A DNA stretch of 64,000 nucleotides from NCBI GenBank assembly GCA_963277665.1, contig OY728131.1:1389634688-1389698687 (forward strand), given 5' to 3'. Shown here piece after piece: positions 51,691-62,299 of this stretch (position 1 is its first letter; every line of letters starts with the position of its first letter). The notes below the pieces were generated by a model, which ran no database searches, was not told the origin of the DNA, and saw only the letters and a program-made list of their open reading frames with translations. Position numbers and translations under genes: made by a program. This DNA comes from Viscum album. Its lineage: Eukaryota; Streptophyta; Magnoliopsida; Santalales; Viscaceae.

Positions 51691-53000
51691 TTTTCCTTGT
51701 CTAAACTATTTGGTTCATAGAGCATTCTCTAACTTCTCTTGGTTTTATAGAAAACCAGATAACCAAATTTATCTTATCATTGAAAGAATATTTCATTCAT
51801 TTATGTTTTTCATCACATATAATAATAATATTAAATAACATTGTGTTCGATATACATGGAAAATTGTAGAAATTCAAACAGCTAATGACTGTCATGGACA
51901 AGGTTTATAGATATATTATAATATGATATTTGATCAATTATTATTTAATCGTGCTAATAGTAAGAAAGATATACTTGACCAAGTTATTTTTAAATATATT
52001 AAATAGAAATGACTCATGAATATATCAGTTATTTTTTGGGGGTCCTTGTCTCTTTATCTTGGATTGAAACGTCCATTAATCCATAAATCCATGATCCTGA
52101 AGTTTTATTAGTGGTTAGAATGATTTGGCTTCTTTAATCCTGTATGTCCTAAATGATCGACATATTTGACTCTATCAAAGGTTACTTCTGAATCTAGAAA
52201 TTTTTTATAGAAATAATAAACATCACCATCATATATAATGTCAATAATATTTTCATCTTTATTATAGGAAAAAGATTAAGTTTTCATGTAACTTTTGAAT
52301 ATAAACTTATTCATAAATCCTGTACTGAAAAACTCAATTTTCTGATAGAATTACATAGACAAATATTCATAAATAGAATCATGTTCTCCATTATTTTTTG
52401 ATATGAAAATAAATTTCCATCCATGAAATGTAATAATATTTCTTATTAGAGAATCATACTTGTTGACGAAGTGCTGATCAACTCTCCTTTCCCTAGATAT
52501 CAACAAATATTTAGTTTCCTTATTCACCGATATTGAAGTCTAAGATGATATTGACAAAGACATTCATATCCTAATAAACATTCACATGTTATATGGAAGA
52601 AGGAATTTAATCATCCATGGAATTTTGTACTATGAATTTATAATTCCTAATCCTCAAAAGTAATCCATCAACTCGTAATTGGATTATGAATATATGGTTG
52701 TGTCTAATACCTTTAACAAATAATTATTTTGAAATTAAGGAATTTCCATGAAGTATTATGTTACATATATTAAAAATATCTCCATGATAATTATTTCCAA
52801 AAGACACCCATCCACCATCATATTAATAATACATTCAAAGAAGTTTTTTATTAGTGATGTTATAGGAAAATCAACTATATATTTACCATTTCTTGTTTTT
52901 GGAACATACATTGTTTTATTGAAAAATAAAAAATTCAGATTTTTGGAATCCAAAATTTCGTAGATCCATAGATGTTAGAATGTAAAATCATATGAATCCA
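51691..53000 (-). pseudogene. Element D interior, middle part: unrecognised reading frame
   Basis: Between 52527 and 52025 one minus-strand frame runs about 168 codons with only five stops, in DNA where chance frames are far shorter. It reads as a plausible protein rich in aromatic and charged residues (for example KNNGEHDSIYEYL, FLDSEVTFDRVKYVDHLG, DLWINGRFNPR). An upstream stretch at 52756-52953 is stop-free in another frame. No retroelement domain I know matches, and no function is offered. Confidence 0.5.
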
Positions 53001-54842
53001 CATATTAATTAAAAAAATTTCTTAATGAAATCCTAAGTATTGAATTTTATTTAACGAATTATTTTTTTCCATTTCTTACCACATTGAAACTTCGTGAAAA
53101 AATGGTCACATTATGGAATAAAATAGTTTTGACTAAAAATTAGTTTTCAGTGAGTATATCCCATTATAAATCTATTATTAAGGGGATGAAGTTATGAATA
53201 TATTTTATTAATACATTTCATAAAAGAAGTAATGTTTGAAAAAGTTTTTGAAGGTACTTATTTCAAAATTTATTCTAATGAATAAATTATTATCCTTATA
53301 GTCATTGGTGTATGTATTAGAGTTTTTCTCAAAAACATTTTTCTTATAAATAGAATTGTTAGGATTCTTAGATACATCATCCTCCTTAGAGTTAACTTCA
53401 CCAATGTTTTTTTTGAAAAAGAAGCAATTCCAAAATAATTTAATTCAAGATCAAGATAAATATTTTAAACTTCTTTTGTTAAAATTTTCATTCTAGAATT
53501 TTCCTTTAGAATTTTTTTCTTGATATTACAATTTTTAATTTCAAGAAACATTCAAATCCTAGAAACATTTTAAAATGAAGGTAATTAATTATCTTCTAAC
53601 GAAGTATATTATTCATCTATTAAGAGTAATTGTTTTTAATAGGGATATTTATCACTTTTATAGTTGTTGGTTAAGGATTCTACAATGTGTAACTTAGAGT
53701 TAAGACATTAATTATATTTAGGAATTCTACAAATAAGACCAATATTCTTCTCTACATATGATTCATTTTCGATATATTCATAAGATGAGTATCCGGCACA
53801 TGAACTCAATGAATAATTTTCCATTTAGTAATTATTATGTTTAGGATTGTATTATATTTTTTAATTTCTCCCATAGTATCTATCATTTGTGTCCATTATT
53901 TTATGCCTTGGACAGTCAGGTATGATATGTTAGGAATTTGGTCATTGATAACAATTTACTAAAAATCATTATTATCTATTCAATCCTTTTTCGTTTTTCT
54001 ATATTGGACATCCTTCATGCCTACAATATTTTTTATCATGTTAGAAGGATTGGATAACTCACTCTATGAGTGATCAGATTCACTTGAGTCTAGATGAATA
54101 TAATAACTCTTAAATGCTGTTGACATAAAAAACTTATCATAAATTTTGGGATTTATCTATTTTTTATAGTAGTGAAAGGAACAATTCAATTATATTTAAT
54201 TACATTCTCAATTTATCTAAATAATATATTATCATTTAGTAATATCTTTCAAAATAATTCATGAACAGTAACATTTTTATCTTTCCCTAATTCATATATC
54301 ATTTCTCATTGATTAAAATTCCCTAGGAATGATCTTAATAATAATTTCTATAAGAATCCCATTATCTAATACTTTCTATCAAATTTAATATATAATTTTT
54401 ACAATAGTGATAAATCTTTATGGAAAATTGACTATTTGTTCTCTATATTAAAAAAACATTCTAATCTACTCTATACATGTATCTTCTTGTTTCTAAAACA
54501 TTACAAGAACCAAAATGTATACTTTATAATTTATTACAAAGGTTTTCAGATGCTTTAGAAGAATTTGTTTTGGATAAATATATTCATAGTCATAGGACAT
54601 AAAAATGTATTTTTCAACATATAGTTTAGCTGATATTATTTATTTTCATGAATGGTAAAGCTTCTGACATCCTTGTGACGTATCTTATAAAAACCATTAT
54701 TCATGAAAACGTAATCTAAATTAGTATTGATAATTTTTTTTTTCTTTTTATCTCTAAAAAATTCAAAATTAGTCCCATAAAATATATGATGTCTTGTAGA
54801 GTTCAGATTGCATAATGATATGACATTAATTCCTTCCATCAT
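53001..54842 (-). pseudogene. Element D interior, 5' part: zinc-knuckle-like motif
   Basis: At 53912-53953 the minus strand reads a relic of C-X2-C-X4-H-X4-C in which the second Cys codon is a stop (TGA) and another stop sits before the His. This is the nucleocapsid-type motif of Gag or coat proteins. A stop-free frame at 54636-54842 near the 5' LTR could be the start of the protein (it contains HHIFYGTNFEFFRDKKKKK). The order (N-terminus, knuckle, unknown domain, acidic tail) fits one long reading frame, now broken. Confidence 0.45.
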
Positions 54843-55006
54843 TCAAAACAAATATTTTCCACTTCACACATTAGTGTAGTGTGTATTTATGAATAATGAT
54901 TTGATTAATGAAATAAATATTAATAGCATGAGAAAACATGTATGGTAAACATAGTGGAATAATCTACTAATATAAATATGTATATAAATATTTTAGATAC
55001 CTCCTA

Positions 55007-56478
55007 TGAAACCAATTATTGAATCGATATATATATGTTGATGAATATAGATAAGAGGTGGTTGAATTTTAAATTTTAAATCATTCATTTTTATCCATAA
55101 GGAATCACTAATTTAAAGGGTTAAACAAATTATATTCACTTCAACCCTCTCTTATAAGGTATAATTGTAAACAAATTATGTTTAATAATAAGTTAAATGA
55201 TATAATTAATCATGTTTACTTAAATAATATTATACCTTAATGTGTGTAGAATCTTAAAAAATATTTATAAAAATAATATTATTATAAAAAATTTATTATT
55301 GTTACAAATAGTAGTGAGAAATAAAGAGTACTTATAAAATTGTACAAATATTTTAACCTAATAGTTGGGTATCTAAACACCTTGGATAAAGGAACCTTGA
55401 TTTATATGTTCATGAATGTCTGTATTACCCACACCAGGGTAAGCCATCAGTACAAATATCAGTATATTGATTTCTATCCCTAAAAGACCATGACTTGTAA
55501 GGTGATAACAACCTCTGTATTCCATTAGTTTGGAATCCCTTGATTATATAGGTAATCTGCACCTCAGCCTTCTTTCACCTTAGATGACCAAGATCTTATA
55601 CATCAATAATCAGAATCACACAAAGAAGAAAACAACATGATGACGATTTATGTATGTGGAACCAATTGTTCACAACTTAAAATCATTAAGGATTTCTCAC
55701 AATGAAATTCTAGCAGAGATCTAATAGAGTATAAATTATCCTAAAAGTTGACATCATTTATCACATTCAAATTCTTGGGTATTTATAGGTGAGATCTGTA
55801 ATGGTCGTAGTTTCTTACAATGATCATATTTATCCTGAAAACACATAGGGATTAGTACAGATATCACTTATAACAATTATATAATGAAAATTTAGAAACT
55901 ACTTTTAGCATAAAAAATTTTATGTGAAACATTAAGTAAGTCTTAATATAATTTTTTTTTACAATTTGTTTAAGTGAAAAAAGTAATTTTAATAATTTAA
56001 TTAAATCAATACATTAATAAAATATGGAAAATTTATGAATGACATATTTTTTGATCTGGAAAAAACTGAGATTTGAAATTGAGAAGGAAAAAAATTGGAT
56101 TAAAAAATTTAGGCAATTCAAAATTGAGAAAGCCTTAATCGGAACGAGATATGTGAATGAATCTAATTATAAGGAATGTTCCATTGGATTATATTTTTTG
56201 AGTGACTCGTAAATTATGAAACCTAAACAGGAGTCGCAAAAATGAGGGAATCATTTTCAGAATTTTGAGAGAATAGAAATTCAAAAAATAATGGATTCCA
56301 TGTTTCCTTAAGGATCTGATTTATTATTTTTATTTTATAAAATATAATGTTAGAGGTAACTATTAAAATAAAAATCATAAAACATTCCTTTTATATTGGA
56401 ATATTTATTTAGAAAATGTGTTTGGGATTTCCAAAATAGAAAGGAATGAAAAAACATCATATGATGAATTTTGACTCA
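55007..56478 (-). repeat. Element D 5' LTR (right copy)
   Basis: The counterpart of 48326-49780. The bases beyond its inner end (minus strand GGTATCTAA at 54993-55001) are a weak match to the initiator-Met-tRNA primer site. The outer end at 56478 is followed by sequence continuing element C's LTR. Confidence 0.75.
55780..55787 (-). promoter_or_regulatory. TATA box of element D right LTR
   Basis: On the minus strand this is TATAAATA within CCTATAAATACCC, matching the left copy. It would start the element's genomic transcript. Confidence 0.55.
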
Positions 56479-56716
56479 ATATCAAAAGAGTTTATAAGGA
56501 ATATATATGTTTAGAATATGGTTTTTGAACATGGTTTAGGTTACATTTTACCTATATATTATTAGTTTAAACCTATTTTAATCCTATTTACACCTTAACC
56601 AAGTAAATTAATTTCTTCTACATTCTATTTTCATTATGTTTAAGTGTCATGTTTACCATATTTTTTGATATTCACAATTATTAATAAAAAAAATCCAATT
56701 TTCAAATAAAATATAA
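56479..56716 (-). repeat. Element C 5' LTR (right copy), second part
   Basis: After element D the sequence resumes with ATATCAAAAGAGTTTATAAGG, which aligns with ATTATCAAATTTTATAGG near 40258 in the left LTR. It continues through a shared run (ACACCTT..., then TTACCATATT..., then AATCCAATTTTCAAAT) to about 56716, where similarity is lost. Confidence 0.6.
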
Positions 56717-56779
56717 CCAAACTGGTATAATTAAATTTAAAATTTACCTCGCTGACAGATCAAAAACACATGTTTTGTA

Positions 56780-57250
56780 CAAAAGAAATTTAAATGGTAT
56801 TAAACATCACGACAGTAAACATTACTTATACCAATAGTTTCAAACCATTGGGAACGGATTTAAATATATTGGAATAAATTATACCAATGATTTCTCAAAC
56901 TGTTGGATAGTTAGCCATGTGGATAGGCATATACCATAAATTATAAAATAATCATTGGTTTGAGGATTTTTAACAAATATTACACCAGTTGTTTCAGCTA
57001 ATCATTGATATATCTTTAAATAAACAATTGAAACCCGTTACATAGTAAGGAACTTCAGATCTATTCTAATGAATTAAAAACTGTTGGAAAAAATAATTAC
57101 CAATGGTTTTATGTGAACCATTTGTAATGGATGATAATAGTATCTATACCAATGGTTAGAAAACCATTATTATATAGTTTTACCAATAGTTTTAGGTAAA
57201 ATGTTTGTATATTGTTACTCTTCTAACATATACCAGCAGTTAAAAACTGT
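56780..57250. repeat. Array of inverted ACCAATGGTTT / AAACCATTGGT motifs
   Basis: At least eight degenerate copies of ACCAATGGTT or its complement AACCATTGGT, spaced about 40-110 bp and often as head-to-head pairs (for example near 56829, 56880, 56955, 57105 and 57150). Clustered short motifs in both orientations are typical of the subterminal regions of plant CACTA transposons, but I found no CACTA terminus. The assignment is tentative. Confidence 0.5.
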
Positions 57251-57596
57251 TCGTATAGGCTTGGTACAATTGCAGCAGCAGGCCAAACTGCCTCCCCCTC
57301 TACAAACCCCTATTAACATGCTAATTTAGAATTCAATTCAAATTCCATTTACCATTTTCAATACAAAATTCAGTATTGAATACACAATTTGTTATATACA
57401 AAATGAATTGTGTACAAAATTATTAATTATGAATGCCTAACGACTACAAAATGAATTATGAATTACATATAGAAATATAAATTATGTACAATGTATTCAA
57501 TTCATAATTCATTACATACATAATTTTATATGTATCAAAAATATATTATTTGGAATAAAAAATTAAATTAAGAAAATGGGGTTGTCTAAGTGAGTG
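57251..57596. repeat. AT-rich stretch with a 15-bp inverted repeat
   Basis: No gene. AATGAATTATGAATT at 57450-57464 is perfectly complementary to AATTCATAATTCATT at 57499-57513, allowing a hairpin with a 34-base loop. The motif GAATTCAATTCAAATT and variants recur through the region, so it may be a small foldback element or simple-sequence drift. Confidence 0.5.
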
Positions 57597-58826
57597 GGAA
57601 ATTCTAGGGGGTGGTGGTGCCTGGGGTGAGAGGATTTTCTAGGGGGCTATCCAAGGGGGTGGGGGTGTCCGAGGGGCGGGGGTGTCCCGGGAGTGGGGTG
57701 TTGTCATGGTGGGGGGGTATATACAATGGGGTGGGGATGTCCAAGGGGGAAGGGGTCTCCAGTGGGTGGGGTTGTCCAGGGGTTGGGGGTTGTCCAGGGG
57801 GTTGGGGTGTCATTGGGGTTGAGTTTCAGGGGGTGGAGGGGGGGTTTCCTTAGGGTGGGGGTGTCCAGGGCTGATGTCCATGGTGGTGGGTGATAGTCCA
57901 TGGGGGTTGGGGTGTTTTGGGGATGGGGTTGTCGCGGGGTGGGGACTATCCAAGTTGGTGGGGGTGTCTAGGGGTGGGGTGTCTCAGGGGGGGGGGGGGG
58001 GGGGCGATTGTGAGGACTGTCCAAGGGGGTGTGGGTGTCCATGGGTTCATGGGATATCTAGATGGGTTTGGGGGATTTACAATGGGGTGGGGGTGTCTAG
58101 GTTGTGGGGGTTTCCCATGCGGGTAGGGTGTCCATGCAGTGTGGGGGTGTCCATGGGGTGTGGGGTTTAATGGGGTGGGGTGTGTCCAGGGGGGCAGTGC
58201 ATTATGGTTGGGGTGTCCAAGGGTTGGGGGATGTCTAAGGGGATGTCCAAGGGGGGTGGTGGTGTACAGGGGGTGCGGTGGTGTCCTGGGGTGTGTATGG
58301 GTATCAATAGGGTGGGTTGTCCTGATGGAGGGGGTTTCAAGAGATAGGTGGAGGGGGCTATAAAAAAGGTGTGTGTGTCTAGGGAGATGGAGTGGTGACT
58401 AGCAGGTGGCGGGGTGTCTGGGGGTGTGGGGTGTCTAGTGGGTGGGGGGACTATGTGGGGTGAGGGGTGTCTAGGGGTGGGGGAATAAAAGTTTTTGGGG
58501 TGTCTCGGGGCTGGGGTGGTGTCCTGGGGGTTGGTGGGGTATCCAGGGGGTGTGGTGTCATGGTTGGGGGTTGTCCATGGGGGTGAGGGAGTCCATGGGG
58601 TGGGATGGGGGTGTGTCGGGGGGTGGGGGGTCAAGGGGGTGGGGGGCATATCCAATCGGGGGTGTCCTGGGTGGTGGTGGTAGGGGGTGTCGAGGGGTGG
58701 GTGGGGTCCAGGTTGGGAGTGGGTGACCAGCGGGTGTCCAAGTGTGGTGGGGGTTGTCCAAGGGGTTGGGGTGTCAGGGAGAGGAGGTTTTTCTAATGGG
58801 GTGGGGGTGTCCTTGGGAGGGGTCAA
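57597..58826 (+). repeat. G-rich minisatellite 1
   Basis: About 1.2 kb built from variable units of the type GGGGTGGGGGTGTCCA, roughly 12-20 bp long, all in one orientation. It contains an 18-G run at 57987-58004. Long open frames on both strands (up to 219 codons, Pro/Thr-rich on the minus strand) come from the repeat and are not genes. Many G-runs on one strand could form G-quadruplexes. Confidence 0.93.
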
Positions 58827-59024
58827 TCAGTCACACATGTATTTAGTCACATTAAATAATCCAGTCATGTTTTATTATTTATAAATAATTAAATAATGAT
58901 ATTGTTACCTACCTAATCACACATATATTTTTGCACAACCAATCATCAAACATTAAATGTCAGTAATATAAATAAAAAATGTAATGGATCAATCTGTCTC
59001 TCATCCCTATCACTATCATTAACA
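58827..59024. other. AT-rich spacer after minisatellite 1
   Basis: No feature is recognised. It leads on the minus strand away from the acidic tract at 59025-59250. Confidence 0.4.
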
Positions 59025-59250
59025 ACATCATACGCCTCATCCTTTTCATCATCATTGTCCCCATTATCATACCAACCCTCCCCTACACCCTCCTCCTCAA
59101 CCTAATACTCCGCCTGAACCTCTACCCTTCTATCTTCATCACCCTCTTCCTCCACCTCAGACTACTCCCCACCCTCTTCCTCCACCTCGGCCTCCTCCTC
59201 TCCCTCCTCCTCCACCTCGTCCTCCTCATCTCCCTCGTCATCCCTATGAA
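59025..59250 (-). pseudogene. Acidic (Glu/Asp-rich) coding tract
   Basis: The plus strand is almost pure pyrimidine (CCTCTTCCTCCACCTCGG-like units). On the minus strand it encodes runs such as EGDEEDEVEEEGEEEAEVEE with two stops, then NGDNDDEKDEAYDVV. It could be the acidic tail of the decayed protein encoded to the right, or a trinucleotide-type repeat. The reading frame and codon use favour a former coding tail. Confidence 0.4.
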
Positions 59251-62200
59251 TGAAATAATATCAACCACCACTATAGCTTCCACCAAGTTAAGAATATATA
59301 AAATTCCTCAACGACATATATTTATCACAAGTTGTGCTATCCTCTAGTGGATGTTTTTGATGTAAAACTTATGTCAGTTTAATAAATATAGTGTTTTCCA
59401 TGAAAGGATGTTTTCCCTCTCTATGGGCCATTTTAATCATATTCTTCTTGATCCTTAACCTATTGGAACATGGAGGCACTACAACTTGTAACTGAGGAGG
59501 TCCCATACCTCATTGGGAAAATTCTTTTCCCAGGTTGGTAGTGAACTCTTCCAGGGTGCTCATATACCAACACCTGATGTAAGTGGTCATTTAGCCCAAA
59601 ATTTTTAGGTTACATGGAATTAAGGGACTCTAAATAAGCACGTTACAATTATAAATACATTATCATGTTACCAAAAATATATTAAAATTTGAAATCAACA
59701 AATTAAGACTCACAATCTACTGCTGATATTGTTCGTTAATGGCACTTTCAAATTTCTTCCTTCTACTCGAGAAAAATAGTTTTTCTTGAGGCACATGTCC
59801 TTCAATATTAAATTTTTCCCTCTAATATGACATTGAACTTAGGAAACCATAATGAAAAATATTTTACCAATAATTGATTTCATAAAAAAATTATATTAAA
59901 ACAATATCAATTGAATAATTTCTGGAGGAAATAGTAGAAAGTGCATGTTGTAACGAAAAATTATAAGGAACTGTCATACACACTTCCTATTATGATCTAA
60001 TATCGTAGTACATCTTAATGTGTGGATGTAATTTTTTTCATAAATGTTCTTTTACTTATTCCAGATGATTCCTAAATAATATTAAATTATAAAAAAGATA
60101 GTATTAATGAAAAATATGAAAATTATCATTTAAATACCTCAAATGGGTGTAATACCTTTAAATATATTTTCATCCAGTGACTAATCATCTGTCGATACTG
60201 TTATATCAAGAAACCATTCGTGGCAAGTACCACCTCTAACTCTGTGCCATCATTAAAACTCCATCCAATATACAACCCATGGATATAGGCCATCTATAGC
60301 CCACCTAAATTATTTACATCTATTGTCCCTACACCTACACCATCAGAGAAATTAAACCTAAGATGATTCCAAAATATTAATTCATATTAAGGATAAAATA
60401 TTAATTTAATACAACATATTTTTTTACACATATCTCTGCCTAAGCATTAACATTAAATTGTTTTGGCAATTGTCTCCCTAAGAGTGGGATGACAAGAATG
60501 ATGTCAGACTATTTTGAAAGCATTACAAAAAAAACCGAAAGTGCTGCCCTACTTTTTCAATTATTTTATTGTCTTCATTATAGTCTATTGTCAACTGCAT
60601 GCAATGGTTCTACATCGCACGCATGAGTGTATTCCCCCTGCCACCACCTCTTATTAGTAGATGTATCTATTATGATAGAAAAATAAAATTGTTTAAGTAC
60701 ATGTTATAGTGAAAATAAATAATGTTATAATAATATATTAGGATTATATAAATATACCTATGGAAGTCTGATCAATAGGCTCCACTAGATCAATAATAAC
60801 AGAACAAACACCCTATATAGGTGGAGTGGTACCGGTGTATGATCTGCTGGGACAGACTATGGCTGGGAAAAATTAGAAAAATATGGAATATAGAAGCTTG
60901 GAGAGAAGTAAATACAATTAAAATAAGATGAAATGGAGGGTAGTATTATAAATTCGATAGATAATTTTCACATGAAACCATCTGATTAAAAACTATCTTT
61001 TTCATTTTACCACATTGTACAACTACTGGAGTTGTGGCATCATCATACAATTTTTACACCCTAACAACATCATCATTTTCATTACATTCTTCAATTTTGC
61101 TTATATCAATGACTTATTGAGTTGGAATCCTGTCTTTTATCATGATGACTAGTAAACAAAAACACGTCATATAACAAATTCCACAAACCAGTCTTCTCCT
61201 TTGGATCATCTGCAATTTCAGATTTCATTTTTTCCAAATTATGATAGCAGACATACTATATTTCTTGAAAAAAATATATGTTAATGTCGTATGAGACTTC
61301 TACATGGCTCAACCAAGGACTTACAACACTATTTAATCATGGGTAGTGTTTGTGACCACTATCTGAAGCATTTTGAAATGATAAAATAAAAATATCTACA
61401 AATTGATTTTTAAATTTCTTGAGATACGATCTTTTTAATACATCTATCTCCTATACATTCTATAAAAAAATTTATATGTAATTTCTTCTATAGAAATTAA
61501 ATAATATTGAAGTTTAATCAGAAATATATTTATGTAAATGAGAATTGATAACTTTATATGAAACCATAACTAACACACTACTCTATATGATAATCATAAT
61601 ATAAAAGACACCAAAATAGAATATTTATAATAATATATTAAAAATTTATATAAATCCATTTATTTGACATCAATTATAAATATAATAACATGAAATTTTG
61701 GCATATTAGACGAACATATGAAATATATGATAGAATTTGGATATTCCTATACATCTCTTATAAATGAGAAGGAGAGATTTCGAATCCATGAGCCTATGAA
61801 GAAGAAAAATCACATTATTCTCATGTATTCAATTCACTAAGTATTAAACTGACCATGTGAGATACAAATAGTGTTTTGAGAAAAAAAAAATTATCAAGGT
61901 TGGTTATGAATATCTTTTAAGAACTGTACATGAGTGTACAAGATCATGTACAGTTATTGAGGATAATTATTATGGAGTTGAGTAAAATTTAGATCGAAGA
62001 AATTAAATATTTCAATATATTATTTGAGTGATATTGACAATATCTAATATGAATAAATAAAAAATATAATCTGAAAATAATGGTAAAAAGATCCTCAGGG
62101 ATTGAAACATCATGGTCATACATGTGCATCGAGATCCAAGAAAGATTAAATTGATGTAAGGTGAGTTTGATGTCATAAGATGATGGTTCCTTGGGGAAAA

Positions 62201-62290
62201 AGGAATGATACCATGTAAATAGATATTTTGAATGATGAAATATAAATTTATTTCGAATAAGGGATAATATTTTCCCATTTTAGGTATCCA
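59251..62290 (-). pseudogene. Decayed minus-strand region, possibly CACTA transposon coding sequence
   Basis: No intact frame. At 62012-62278 an 88-codon minus-strand frame includes IIPFSPRNHHLMTSNSPYIN and LIFLGSRC...FQSL. These resemble the spacing of the P-Y-N-L-P-P / P-Y / G-P-R / L-Q-P-L block in the TNP2-type transposase of plant CACTA elements. The match is short and low in complexity. Pieces near 60200 and 59450-59560 read as protein-like in one frame (YEHPGRVHYQPGKRIFP) but match nothing I can name. The acidic tract beyond fits a protein ending at about 59000. Confidence 0.3.
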
Positions 62291-62299
62291 TAATGGAAT

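Larger units (their letters stand above)
48326..56478 (-). mobile_element. Element D: LTR element of unknown type nested in element C's right LTR
   Basis: Two direct repeats, 48326-49780 and 55007-56478 (about 1455 and 1472 bp), flank a 5.2 kb interior. The left end reads TGAAACC in the right copy and TCAAACC in the left. The right ends read ACTCA in both. A purine-rich tract on the minus strand adjoins the left copy, and each repeat has a minus-strand TATAAATA box, so transcription runs leftward. ATATTA (48320-48325) and ATATCA (56479-56484) flank it as a probable mutated target duplication. The interior holds no reverse transcriptase or integrase that I can recognise. It may be a non-autonomous LTR element (TR-GAG or LARD type). 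An old endogenous pararetrovirus is a less favoured alternative. Confidence 0.65.
37299..56716 (-). mobile_element. Element C: very old Ty3/gypsy retrotransposon, interrupted by element D
   Basis: A minus-strand element with a left (3') LTR at 37299-41221, an interior of about 4.9 kb and a right (5') LTR starting at 46108. The right LTR breaks off at 48325 for element D and resumes at 56479. The continuation at 56479-56716 matches the left LTR just past 40264, which shows the nesting. The interior has decayed integrase, RNase H and reverse transcriptase in the expected order, and a gag-type zinc-knuckle relic. The far right end is unclear because homology fades at about 56716. LTR divergence is much greater than in A or B. 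Confidence 0.75.

Noticed and set aside
48326..56478. Element D as an endogenous plant pararetrovirus in tandem
   Set aside because: The zinc-knuckle relic, acidic tail and repeat spacing of about 6.7 kb would fit. But the repeats have LTR-like ends, a purine tract and a probable target duplication, and no viral movement, protease or polymerase motif was seen.
57604..58826. Open frames up to 219 codons, Pro/Thr-rich or Gly/Val-rich, in the G-rich arrays
   Set aside because: They are translations of the minisatellite unit in several frames on both strands, with no start context or conservation signal.
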